Source: Dyadobacter chenwenxiniae
GTDB lineage: Bacteria; Bacteroidota; Bacteroidia; Cytophagales; Spirosomataceae
Direction: 5' to 3'
NCBI RefSeq assembly: GCF_022869785.1
Contig: NZ_CP094997.1
Coordinates: forward strand, 1,984,001-2,048,000
DNA length: 64,000 bases
A model generated the notes under the pieces. The model was not told the DNA's origin and ran no database searches. It saw nothing but the letters and a program-made list of their open reading frames with translations. This document shows positions 1-6,341 of the stretch, one piece after another. The first letter of the stretch is position 1, and every line of letters begins with the position of its first letter. Position numbers and translations under genes: made by a program.

Positions 1-74
1 AGCTCAGGACGCTCAGTCACAACCCAATCTGTGATTAAATGTCGGAACCATATGTTAGCAAAGCGCTGTGGCAT
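1..74 (-). CDS. imuB: ImuB-like Y-family DNA polymerase, N-terminal fragment (runs off window)
   Basis: Only the first 24 codons and part of the next are present. The frame opens with ATG at 74 and is the only start, because an in-frame TAA lies at 90-92. The visible N-terminus reads MPQRFANIWFRHL then ITDW. A basic start followed by an aromatic/hydrophobic strand and a TDW motif is typical of Bacteroidota ImuB-type proteins, inactive-looking Y-family polymerases that work with ImuA and DnaE2 in damage-induced mutagenesis. The presence of an ImuA gene on the same strand at 5436-6176 supports the call. It rests on 25 residues only, so it stays tentative. The rest of the gene lies outside the window. 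Confidence 0.65.
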   Translation of the reverse strand, partial: MPQRFANIWFRHLITDWVVTERPE

Positions 75-385
75 AACCTTGAATATTTTTTACATAAAAC
101 CTTATTAATCAATTATTTAATTCATATATGATACTTTCAATATCTTTAATTTGGTCACAATGATATCAAATCTCTTGCTTAATCGCAAGGATTTTCTTTA
201 CTTTGTTTTGTTGACAAAATCATTTTTACACACTAAAACAGCTTGGTAATGCCTGCATTAAATCAACCGCCATTATTTGAAGAAACCAGAAAGAAGAAGA
301 CTTGGGAAATGAATTTTGAGGAACCCGGAATCTGGCAAAATGAACGAAAGAAAGCCAATAGGAAAGAAATAGAAGAGAATGTGAA
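75..385. other. Divergent intergenic region, no gene seen
   Basis: AT-rich spacer of 311 bp between the divergent imuB-like gene and alkB-like gene. It must hold both promoters. I see no good TAnnTTTG box. A small ORF running from 243 overlaps the start of the AlkB frame, shows no recognisable domain and has no convincing ribosome-binding site, so I do not call it. Confidence 0.5.
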
Positions 386-982
386 ATGGAGCAGTTTAAG
401 TTATTTGAAGACGGGGAGCATTTGCTTCTCCCGGAACATCTGATGGAATATAGGCCGGGATTCTTTGGGAAAATGGAAAGTGAGCGGTATCTGAAATTTT
501 TTCTTGAAACAGTCTCCTGGCAGCAGACCAAAGTTATGATGTATGATAAAGAAGTATTGACTCCCAGATTATGTGCCTGGTTTGGCGACCGCCCCATCCG
601 GCAGGATGATGTAAGGCCCCCTATCCCATGGACGGATGAACTGCGTGCGATCAAAATGAAAGTCGAAGAACACACCGGGATCATTTTCAACGGAGTATTG
701 CTAAATTATTATCGCGATGGCAGTGATTCGGTTGCCTGGCATAGCGACAAGGATACAATTACAGGCCTAAAAACGGAAATCGCATCCGTTAGTTTGGGGC
801 AGCCGCGTAATTTTGATTTTAGAAATAAAGACCACCACAGACAGCAATATTCATTAGAATTAGGCAATGGTTCTTTGCTGCTCATGAAAGGTGATTTACA
901 AAAATTTTGGGAGCATCGCATTGCCAAATCGGCTAAACCCATGAAAGCAAGGATCAATCTCACATTCAGGAAAGTGGCATAG
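386..982 (+). CDS. alkB: AlkB-like 2-oxoglutarate/Fe(II) DNA dioxygenase
   Basis: A 198-residue protein of the AlkB family (resembling the bacterial ALKBH2/3-like type), which oxidatively removes methyl groups from N1-methyladenine and N3-methylcytosine in DNA. The iron ligands are visible as H119-x-D121 in AWHSDKD and H177 in WEHRIAK. The 2-oxoglutarate-binding arginines fit R189 and R195 in ARINLTFRKV, and the substrate-side N-Y-Y-R-D-G stretch lies at 107-112. Length is normal for the family and there is no signal peptide, so it is cytoplasmic. It lies divergent from the imuB-like fragment and within 6 kb of imuA, a sensible place for an alkylation-damage gene. It ends at a hairpin shared with the convergent SRPBCC gene. 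Confidence 0.9.
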   Translation: MEQFKLFEDGEHLLLPEHLMEYRPGFFGKMESERYLKFFLETVSWQQTKVMMYDKEVLTPRLCAWFGDRPIRQDDVRPPIPWTDELRAIKMKVEEHTGIIFNGVLLNYYRDGSDSVAWHSDKDTITGLKTEIASVSLGQPRNFDFRNKDHHRQQYSLELGNGSLLLMKGDLQKFWEHRIAKSAKPMKARINLTFRKVA

Positions 983-1013
983 CGTATTAAAGACCCTGAT
1001 AAAATCCAGGATA

Positions 1014-1055
1014 AATAAAGCCCCAAACCGGACCGAACCGATTTAGAGCTTTATT
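1014..1055. terminator. Bidirectional hairpin between alkB-like and SRPBCC genes
   Basis: AATAAAGC at 1014-1021 pairs with GCTTTATT at 1048-1055, with a CG-rich interior. It lies between the convergent stops at 982 and 1067 and could end transcription in both directions. Seen by eye; folding energy not computed. Confidence 0.45.
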
Positions 1056-1066
1056 AATGTACCAAC

Positions 1067-1573
1067 TTATTGCTGATGTTCCAGCACTTCGTCGAGATTT
1101 TCGAATGCCATTAGGAAACCCTCTTTGAAACCCATTTCAATGTGTTTTTCAAGATCTGAAAGTTCGTTGAATGTCAGCAAAACATCCACGATTGTGTTAT
1201 TACTGGTTTCCTTGAAGGACGTAAGCCATTGTGAGCCAGGAAGAAAATCGCTCGGTTTACCATTTTCGTCACAGAAAAAATCCAGGGCTGAATAGGATTT
1301 TTGCGCGGTAATCGATTTGTAATCCATTCGTGCCCAATGCTCTTCACCTTCCGGGCCGACCATTGCATACAACCAGTGTCCTCCTTCGCTGAAATCCATT
1401 TCTTTCGTTCTGGCTTTCCAGGGCTTTGGCGCCCACCATTGTTCCAGCAACTCTTTTTGCGTCCAAGCAGCCCAGACTTTGGCTATCGAAGCGGCAAATT
1501 CCCGCTCCACATGAATTTTTTTATTTTCCTTATCAACGGTAAAATTCAACAACAGTTCAGTCTTCATAATCAT
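1067..1573 (-). CDS. SRPBCC (AHSA1-type) domain protein, module A
   Basis: A 168-residue protein of the SRPBCC/START superfamily, AHSA1 subgroup: a small hydrophobic-ligand-binding helix-grip fold with no proven reaction. Typical features are the opening strand with V-E-R-E-F-A-A-S (23-30), the helix with V-W-A-A-W, the L-x-x-W-W-A-P motif (42-48) and the C-terminal helix M-G-F-K-E-G-F-x-x-A-F-E-N-L (147-160). Its start (1573, or the ATG two codons inside at 1567) overlaps the 3' end of the ArsR gene at 1557-1895, so the two are translationally coupled. Pairing of an ArsR repressor with an AHSA1 protein is a common, poorly understood module. A paralogous module lies divergently at 2024-2906. 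Confidence 0.85.
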   Translation of the reverse strand: MIMKTELLLNFTVDKENKKIHVEREFAASIAKVWAAWTQKELLEQWWAPKPWKARTKEMDFSEGGHWLYAMVGPEGEEHWARMDYKSITAQKSYSALDFFCDENGKPSDFLPGSQWLTSFKETSNNTIVDVLLTFNELSDLEKHIEMGFKEGFLMAFENLDEVLEHQQ

Positions 1574-1895
1574 TTGGTTTTAAGTTATGTAATACTTGGT
1601 CTAGCTGATTAAATCGATCTTCCCAAAGCTTTTTGAACTGTTCGAGCCACTGGTCTACTTCCCTCATTCGCTTTGCATTGAAATGATAATAAATTTCCCT
1701 TCCAGAAGACTCTTGCCTGATCAACTGGCACTCGGTCAGTATTTTTATATGTTTTGAAACAGCCTGTCGGCTGGTATCAAAATGTTCGGCCAACGCATTG
1801 GGTGTCATCGCCTGCAAAGCAATCATGCCCAATATCGCCCTGCGCGTGGGATCTGCAATAGCCTGAAATACATCTCTTCTAAACTCCTTGGGCAT
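1557..1895 (-). CDS. ArsR-family winged-helix regulator, module A
   Basis: A 112-residue DNA-binding protein. F-R-R-D-V-F-Q-A-I-A-D-P-T-R-R (5-19) followed by the winged helix with S-R-Q-A-V-S-K-H-I-K (42-51) marks the ArsR subgroup that accompanies AHSA1/SRPBCC genes. I see no metal-binding cysteine cluster of the ArsR/SmtB metal-sensor type, so the signal is unknown. It is the first gene of a two-gene operon with the SRPBCC gene, whose start it overlaps by 17 nt. A palindrome between the -33 and -7 elements of its promoter (1935-1950) suggests autorepression. It is a paralogue of the ArsR gene at 2024, with near-identical N-terminal residues. Confidence 0.9.
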   Translation of the reverse strand: MPKEFRRDVFQAIADPTRRAILGMIALQAMTPNALAEHFDTSRQAVSKHIKILTECQLIRQESSGREIYYHFNAKRMREVDQWLEQFKKLWEDRFNQLDQVLHNLKPNDYED

Positions 1896-1923
1896 ATGCC
1901 GAATTTTAAGCCATGTGATGAGG

Positions 1924-1953
1924 CAAAGATAAGCGCAACTTTATAGTTGCAAA
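1924..1953 (-). promoter_or_regulatory. Promoter of ArsR module A (minus strand)
   Basis: On the minus strand TTTG (1950-1953) is followed after 18 nt by TATCTTTG (1924-1931), matching the Bacteroidota housekeeping promoter TTTG-N19/20-TAnnTTTG closely. It lies about 30 nt before the ATG at 1895. The palindrome at 1935-1950 fills the spacer. Confidence 0.65.
1935..1950. promoter_or_regulatory. Candidate operator A: GCAACT-N4-AGTTGC
   Basis: GCAACTTTATAGTTGC is a perfect inverted repeat (6-nt arms, 4-nt spacer) placed exactly between the two elements of the module A promoter. A repressor bound here would block RNA polymerase. The half-site differs from that of module B, which suggests the paralogous repressors have diverged in specificity. 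Binding is inferred, not shown. Confidence 0.6.
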
Positions 1954-1969
1954 AGTTTTTTCTCAAATA

Positions 1970-2001
1970 TTTGCGTAACCAAATACTTACATATACATTT
2001 G
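1970..2001 (+). promoter_or_regulatory. Promoter of ArsR module B (plus strand)
   Basis: TTTG at 1970-1973, a 20-nt spacer and TACATTTG at 1994-2001 give a consensus Bacteroidota promoter. The predicted transcription start is about 2006-2009, leaving a short leader before the ATG at 2024. Operator copies lie in the spacer and over the transcription start. Confidence 0.7.
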
Positions 2002-2022
2002 CGTAACCAAATACTTACATAT
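1970..2022. repeat. Tandem 25-bp operator repeat of module B
   Basis: Two identical 25-bp copies, 1970-1994 and 1998-2022, lie 28 bp apart start to start. Each contains the inverted repeat GTAACCAAATACTTAC (1975-1990 and 2003-2018) with arms GTAA/TTAC. The first copy fills the promoter spacer and the second covers the transcription start. The tandem duplication of a whole operator, on nearly the same DNA face pattern, points to cooperative repressor binding. Confidence 0.7.
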
Positions 2023-2023
2023 C

Positions 2024-2380
2024 ATGTCCATTGAAGCAAGAAGGGATGTTTTTCAGGCCATAGCAGATCCTACAAGGCGACAAATTATCAGTTTGGTCGC
2101 GCATAAATCAATGAACCTTAACAGCATTGCTGAAAATTTTGATATCAGCAGGCCAGCTATTTCGCAGCATATCAAGATCCTGGCTGAATGTGGTATGGTG
2201 GTTGTGCGGCAGGAAGGCCGGGAAAGGTTTTGCGAGGCTAAACTGGATGGGCTGAGCGAAGTGTCTGACTGGGTCGATCAGTACAAACAATTCTGGAATG
2301 CGAAATTCGATGCCCTGGGAAGTTACCTGGACAAGATACAGAGTAGTAATCCGTCAGACGAAGAATCCAAAACGAATTAA
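2024..2380 (+). CDS. ArsR-family winged-helix regulator, module B
   Basis: A 118-residue ArsR-type regulator, paralogous to the one at 1557-1895: E-A-R-R-D-V-F-Q-A-I-A-D-P-T-R-R near the start, and recognition helix S-R-P-A-I-S-Q-H-I-K around 44-53. No metal-ligand cysteine pattern is seen. The ATG at 2024 follows the duplicated operator and consensus promoter directly. It is followed after 16 nt by an SRPBCC gene, so it is the mirror image of module A. Likely an autorepressor that releases DNA in response to an unknown ligand. Confidence 0.9.
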   Translation: MSIEARRDVFQAIADPTRRQIISLVAHKSMNLNSIAENFDISRPAISQHIKILAECGMVVVRQEGRERFCEAKLDGLSEVSDWVDQYKQFWNAKFDALGSYLDKIQSSNPSDEESKTN

Positions 2381-2396
2381 TCAAACAACAAATAAA

Positions 2397-2906
2397 ATGG
2401 AACAGCAAACACAAAAAAGAGCAGGGTTGAAAATTGTACGGGAATTCAAAGCACCAAAAACGCTTGTTTTTGACGCATTTGCATCGCCAGAATCATTCGG
2501 CGAATGGTGGGGACCGGCTGGCAGCCAACTTTCCGTTTTGCGTTTTGACTTTCGTACCGGGGGCAGCACGCATTATAAAATGGAGGGAAACGGCCACGAA
2601 ATGTGGGGATTATTTCAATACAAAAACATCCGGCGCGACGATTTACTTGAATTCGTCAATTCCTTTGCTGACGCGGAAGGGAATATTATCACTTCGCCAT
2701 TTCCTATGGATTTTCCGTTGGAAGTCTTCAATCAGATCACATTAGAAGAAAAGGATGGAATAACCACATTGACAATCCAGGGCCATCCCATCAACGCAAC
2801 AACCGCCCAGGAAGAAACCTATTTCTCAATCATGGATAATATGCAGGAAGGTTTCAGCGGAACATTTGACAAGCTGGATGCTTATTTGGAAAAGGTGCAG
2901 GGTTAA
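2397..2906 (+). CDS. SRPBCC (AHSA1-type) domain protein, module B
   Basis: A 169-residue helix-grip protein. I chose the ATG at 2397, 16 nt after the ArsR stop, because the residues encoded upstream in the same frame overlap the ArsR coding region and do not resemble the family. Recognisable parts are the strand K-I-V-R-E-F-K-A-P-K, the F-G-E-W-W-G-P motif around 32-38, and the C-terminal helix M-Q-E-G-F-S-G-T-F-D-K-L. It shows the same domain plan as the module A protein but has diverged clearly. Ligand or function unknown. Confidence 0.87.
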   Translation: MEQQTQKRAGLKIVREFKAPKTLVFDAFASPESFGEWWGPAGSQLSVLRFDFRTGGSTHYKMEGNGHEMWGLFQYKNIRRDDLLEFVNSFADAEGNIITSPFPMDFPLEVFNQITLEEKDGITTLTIQGHPINATTAQEETYFSIMDNMQEGFSGTFDKLDAYLEKVQG

Positions 2907-2920
2907 ATTAAACAATTGGA

Positions 2921-2953
2921 AAAGACGGTCACCTTACGAGGGCCGTCTTTTCT
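2921..2953. terminator. Hairpin terminator after module B
   Basis: AAAGACGG at 2921-2928 pairs with CCGTCTTT at 2943-2950, followed by T-rich sequence on the plus strand and preceded by A-rich sequence, so it can act for both convergent genes (module B and the gene ending at 2997). Confidence 0.65.
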
Positions 2954-2996
2954 ATCTTACATTCTATACCAGGCAAATAATGCAAGGATGTTATCC

Positions 2997-3776
2997 TCAA
3001 AACCCATATTCCACACCTTCCGGTAATGCCTCCACGGCCACTTTCATCCATTTGCCTTTGATCTTTATGACTACCATATCCCGGTCTTTGTCGTAAAAGA
3101 TGGTTCCGTCACCACCGTTTTTCAGCTCATTATAATTTACATATTTGGCATCTTTCTCCGCATTTTGCTCGTCGTCTCCTGCTGGTTTCGTTAACGAAAT
3201 GTCTTCTTTTCCGATTTGACCTAATGTCAGTGCGTTGGTCAGCTTCAATGAGCCGTAAAATATCGCTTTATCCCTGCCAAACAGAAAGGAATGCTGCTTT
3301 ACGTCGGAGCCGATTTTGAACCAGTTATAAGCGGTTTCGTCGTGATTGTACACCGTTGAATAATAATACAGTTCTGCAACGGGTCGATCCATTTCAATGT
3401 GCTTGTTTACCAGCATGGTAATGCGCGATTTGTCATCTTTGGCATAACCCTCGAAAACATGATAGCCCCAGCGTTTTTTGTTTCGCTCTTCGGCATTACC
3501 CCGCACCTGGATCATGTAAGGCGTACTCAAAATACCATTAATGGTGGTATACATGGGTGTTTTGGAAGGCAAAAATCCGAAACTATATCCCCGTTCCTTC
3601 CATCGGTTCCAGGTGGTATCAATGTCCGATTGCAATTCAACCCGCTTCTGTCCCGATGCTGCGCTGCCATTCAGCAAGCCATAATATTTATTTAAAACAA
3701 ATGAAGAATCACGCACATGCTGGGCAAATGAAGCATTTGAAATAATCAAGAAGAAGAAAAATTGCAGCAATCTCAT
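2997..3776 (-). CDS. Secreted protein of unknown function
   Basis: A 259-residue protein that I do not recognise. It begins with a clear signal peptide (M-R-L-L-Q-F-F-F-F-L-I-I-S-N-A-S-F-A, cleavage probably before Q19-H). The mature part is rich in aromatic and charged residues and lacks cysteines, further transmembrane segments or repeats that I can see. A D-x-D-x-D-like acidic stretch (Y-D-K-D-R-D) occurs near the C-terminus. It is monocistronic: the upstream side faces the divergent ArsR relic/VOC gene, and the 3' side ends at a bidirectional hairpin. Probably periplasmic or surface-exposed. Confidence 0.7.
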   Translation of the reverse strand: MRLLQFFFFLIISNASFAQHVRDSSFVLNKYYGLLNGSAASGQKRVELQSDIDTTWNRWKERGYSFGFLPSKTPMYTTINGILSTPYMIQVRGNAEERNKKRWGYHVFEGYAKDDKSRITMLVNKHIEMDRPVAELYYYSTVYNHDETAYNWFKIGSDVKQHSFLFGRDKAIFYGSLKLTNALTLGQIGKEDISLTKPAGDDEQNAEKDAKYVNYNELKNGGDGTIFYDKDRDMVVIKIKGKWMKVAVEALPEGVEYGF

Positions 3777-3854
3777 AATTGGGACGGATGAATAGGTGGA
3801 GTCTTAACCAAATATAATCTCCTGCCGCAACAGTCATAAAAATTTCCAAACTAA

Positions 3855-4012
3855 TTTGCGCAACCGATTAATTGCACATACATTTACAACCGGTCTGTGG
3901 AGCGATGTGAAGCAACGTCTTTCATGTAAGAGCAGACCCCAGACGTAGGAACGATTTTTCGCTGTTAGCCAGTAGTAACAGCGAACGGAATTTAATTGGC
4001 GGACAATTGTAA
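3855..4012 (+). pseudogene. Decayed third ArsR gene with its promoter/operator
   Basis: TTTG (3855-3858), 20 nt, TACATTTA (3879-3886) copies the architecture of the module B promoter. GCAACCGATTAATTGC (3860-3875) is an inverted repeat of the same size and place as its operator. Downstream, the frame 3911-4012 reads S-N-V-F-H-V-R-A-D-P-R-R-R-N-D-F-S-L-L-A, which aligns with R-D-V-F-Q-A-I-A-D-P-T-R-R-Q-I-I-S-L-V-A of the ArsR at 2024. An ATG at 3905 is followed immediately by TGA, and TAA ends the frame at 4010-4012. The rest of the winged helix is missing and the VOC gene starts 19 nt later. Confidence 0.65.
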
Positions 4013-4031
4013 ACAACTAAACTGCGATCAA

Positions 4032-4454
4032 ATGATAAAGCCCCTTTACCCATGCCTTTGGTACGACGGAAATGCCCGGGAAGCAGCCGATTATTACTGT
4101 TCCATTTTTAAAAGCTCAAAAATAACCTCCGAAAATCCGATGGTTGTGACCTTCGAGTTGAACGGTTTCAAATTCATGGGCCTAAACGGCGGTCCGCATT
4201 ACAAATTTTCGCCTGCCACTTCCTTCGTAGTCGAATGTGACACACAGGAAGAAATCGATTATTACTGGGAAAGGCTTGGCGACGGTGGCAAATACAGCCA
4301 ATGCGGCTGGCTGGATGATAAATTCGGCATGTCGTGGCAGATTGTTCCGAGTGTATTATCTAAGCTAATGTCGGATCCGGAAAAGGCGCCGCGGGTGATA
4401 GAGGCTTTTCTGCAAATGAGTAAGTTCGATATCGCTACGCTGGAAAATGCTTGA
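4032..4454 (+). CDS. VOC-family (PhnB/3-demethylubiquinone methyltransferase-like) protein
   Basis: A 140-residue protein of the vicinal-oxygen-chelate fold. The pattern I-K-P-L-Y-P-C-L-W-Y-D-G-N-A-R-E-A-A-D-Y-Y-x-x-I-F at the start, F-x-F-M-G-L-N-G-G-P in the middle and G-x-x-S-Q-C-G-W-L-D-D-K-F-G-M-S-W-Q-I-V-P at the end marks the PhnB-like group, whose members are annotated by similarity to 3-demethylubiquinone methyltransferases but mostly have unknown reactions. A TTG at 3996 could extend the frame, but the ATG at 4032 matches the family start. It follows an ArsR relic and may be read from the relic's promoter. In related gene orders ArsR, SRPBCC and VOC genes occur together, which fits. 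Confidence 0.85.
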   Translation: MIKPLYPCLWYDGNAREAADYYCSIFKSSKITSENPMVVTFELNGFKFMGLNGGPHYKFSPATSFVVECDTQEEIDYYWERLGDGGKYSQCGWLDDKFGMSWQIVPSVLSKLMSDPEKAPRVIEAFLQMSKFDIATLENA

Positions 4455-4555
4455 TGGTGGGACAAGAGTACATCGCTCATGTTATTTAATAAAAAGCTGA
4501 CAATATTTTGGGCTAAGATGTAAATTGCAGAACATATTTATTCCTGATTTGTAAC

Positions 4556-5428
4556 ATGTTCAAGTACATTTTTCCTGCGCTGCTATTGATTTCGTGCCTT
4601 TCTGCCCATGCACAACTGGTTTCTGACTCATTATTGATTGAGAGTCGTCACCGGGTGTTTGTTTATGATAAATCCGTGAAAGTCAAACCTGGCGCCAGCC
4701 TTATTTTTATCTTGCACGGCTCGGGTGGTGAACCGATGGGTTTTGCACCGAGAGCTGCGAAATTACAGGCCAAGGCTGAGGCTGAAAATTTGGTTCTGGT
4801 TTATCCTGCTGGATATAAAAAATATTGGAATGAATGCCGGAAGGCGTCCACAGCGATCGCTAATAAGGAAAATTTGAATGAGGAAGCATTTTTCTCAGCG
4901 ATGATCGACTTCTTTTCTGATCAATATAAAATCAACAAAGCCCAGGTTTTCGCAACCGGATTTTCGGGAGGCGGACATATGTCTTACAAACTGGCATTGA
5001 CTATGCCTGATAAGATCAAGGCAATTTCGGCGATTGTGGCCAATATGCCTACCGATGAAAATATGGACTGCGCGGCGCTTAACGTTCCTTTACCCGTCAT
5101 GATCACAAACGGAACGGCTGACGAAACCAATCCTTACAACGGCGGTGAAGTAAAAACGGCAGGCGTGACACTAGGCCATGTTCGCGCTACGGACCAATCA
5201 TTCCAGTATTGGGCCAAATTGGATGGTTACGATGGCATGCCGGTAAAATCGATGATGCCGGACGGCGATAAAAACAACAACATTACCGTAGAAAAATACA
5301 CTTATCAAAAGAAGGGTAAACCCGAAGTTACCTTGCTGAAAGTCATCAACGGCAAACACGAGTTCCTGACCGATTTCGATATTTTTGAAGAAACCTGGGC
5401 ATTTTTTAAAAGGCAGATGGGGAAGTAA
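4556..5428 (+). CDS. Secreted PHB-depolymerase/feruloyl-esterase-type hydrolase
   Basis: A 290-residue alpha/beta hydrolase with a signal peptide (cut likely after A-H-A, residue 19). The oxyanion region H-G-S-G-G is at 54-58, the nucleophile S137 in G-F-S-G-G-G, an Asp is likely in the N-G-T-A-D-E stretch, and H268 lies in N-G-K-H-E-F. This is the polyhydroxybutyrate depolymerase/feruloyl esterase C (LpqC-like) family, which cleaves ester bonds of polyesters or plant phenolic esters. The exact substrate is not readable. It runs convergently towards imuA, leaving only 7 bp between the stops. Confidence 0.85.
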   Translation: MFKYIFPALLLISCLSAHAQLVSDSLLIESRHRVFVYDKSVKVKPGASLIFILHGSGGEPMGFAPRAAKLQAKAEAENLVLVYPAGYKKYWNECRKASTAIANKENLNEEAFFSAMIDFFSDQYKINKAQVFATGFSGGGHMSYKLALTMPDKIKAISAIVANMPTDENMDCAALNVPLPVMITNGTADETNPYNGGEVKTAGVTLGHVRATDQSFQYWAKLDGYDGMPVKSMMPDGDKNNNITVEKYTYQKKGKPEVTLLKVINGKHEFLTDFDIFEETWAFFKRQMGK

Positions 5429-5435
5429 ATTTCAC

Positions 5436-6176
5436 TCAACCAACTTGCAGCATTGTCTCCTTTCCCAAAACCTTCACCTTCCGTTCCAGATAGTTAAACC
5501 GGCCGCCGGACCATTCCAGTTTCCACTCGCCAGGCTCCCCGTTGCGGACTTTTAGGAGTTGGACGTGCCAGCGGGGAAAGCCTACACCCGGCATATCCTC
5601 TTCCAGTTGACTTGGAATGGGCTTTACTTTCCACCTGGATACACATGCCAGTGTATTCAGGCTCCTGGGATTACAGCGATGGAGAAATCCAGTTACACGG
5701 CTATGCTCCACAGCCAGCTGCAAGCGCCTTGACTGAGTTAATGTTATCTCATTCAATTCCCCCACGACGGCGGTGAGTGCATCACATTTCAACGACTCTT
5801 CAACAGCCCACAACACATCCTGTTCTTTGTCGAGATCAATAAAAATTACCTTATCCGGCTCTATTCCGAAAAATTTCATAGCCGGAGGAAAAAGTGTGCG
5901 GTTCATGCTGATCCATAGACATGCCCCACCCTTTTCCAGCAATTTCCCCAGCAGCCCCATCATGAAACCGGTTGTTGCAGCCGCGTCCTCCCGCGCAGTG
6001 CTTAAAAATTCATGAACTGCTCCCGTTGGAAAAACCTGATTCGGAAAGGCCGCTTCCAACTCTCCAAAATCAAATGAACGCTGCGGCCCGTCAGATGCTG
6101 TTTTGAACCCCTGCAAAGAAAGGATTTCTTTTTGCAGCTGTTTTGCAACATCGCTTTTAGAAGCAGGCTGATTCAT
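5436..6176 (-). CDS. imuA: ImuA-like RecA-fold mutagenesis protein
   Basis: A 246-residue protein of the Bacteroidota ImuA family. Recognisable parts are F-P-x-G-A-V-H-E-F-L near residue 45-55, a RecA-like core with G-G-A-C-L-W-I-S and I-F-I-D-L-D strands, and a C-terminal part with W-x-V-x-L-L-K-V-R-N-G-x-P-G-x-W. ImuA interacts with ImuB and DnaE2 in error-prone damage repair. I use the ATG at 6176, since the 12 codons upstream cover the palindrome at 6194-6212. ImuB would normally follow directly, but here the downstream neighbour is an esterase and the imuB-like start lies 5.4 kb on. Confidence 0.85.
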   Translation of the reverse strand: MNQPASKSDVAKQLQKEILSLQGFKTASDGPQRSFDFGELEAAFPNQVFPTGAVHEFLSTAREDAAATTGFMMGLLGKLLEKGGACLWISMNRTLFPPAMKFFGIEPDKVIFIDLDKEQDVLWAVEESLKCDALTAVVGELNEITLTQSRRLQLAVEHSRVTGFLHRCNPRSLNTLACVSRWKVKPIPSQLEEDMPGVGFPRWHVQLLKVRNGEPGEWKLEWSGGRFNYLERKVKVLGKETMLQVG

Positions 6177-6193
6177 GACGGAAGTTGAGTAAA

Positions 6194-6212
6194 TTGTTAT
6201 CAATAGTAACAA
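6194..6212. promoter_or_regulatory. Palindrome upstream of imuA (possible damage-response operator)
   Basis: TTGTTATCAATAGTAACAA has arms TTGTTA/TAACAA around a 7-nt centre, 18 bp before the imuA ATG. A minus-strand -7-like box TATTTTTG lies just upstream at 6224-6231, so the palindrome would cover the transcription start. Bacteroidota imuA genes are often under a LexA/S24-type repressor. No such gene is in the window, so the assignment is an inference. Confidence 0.5.
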
Positions 6213-6341
6213 TTTTATGATTCCAAAAATACCAATTAAAATTAAAAACCGAAAATATTTTTTAGTTTTATGCAGAACATTGGCACCCGGCTTAGTAAAA
6301 AAATGGATCGAAGCGCTTAATCAATCAAAACATGATCTTCA

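Noticed and set aside
243..443. 66-codon plus-strand frame overlapping the start of the AlkB gene
   Set aside because: Charged, low-complexity sequence without a domain, out of frame with AlkB, no convincing ribosome-binding site.
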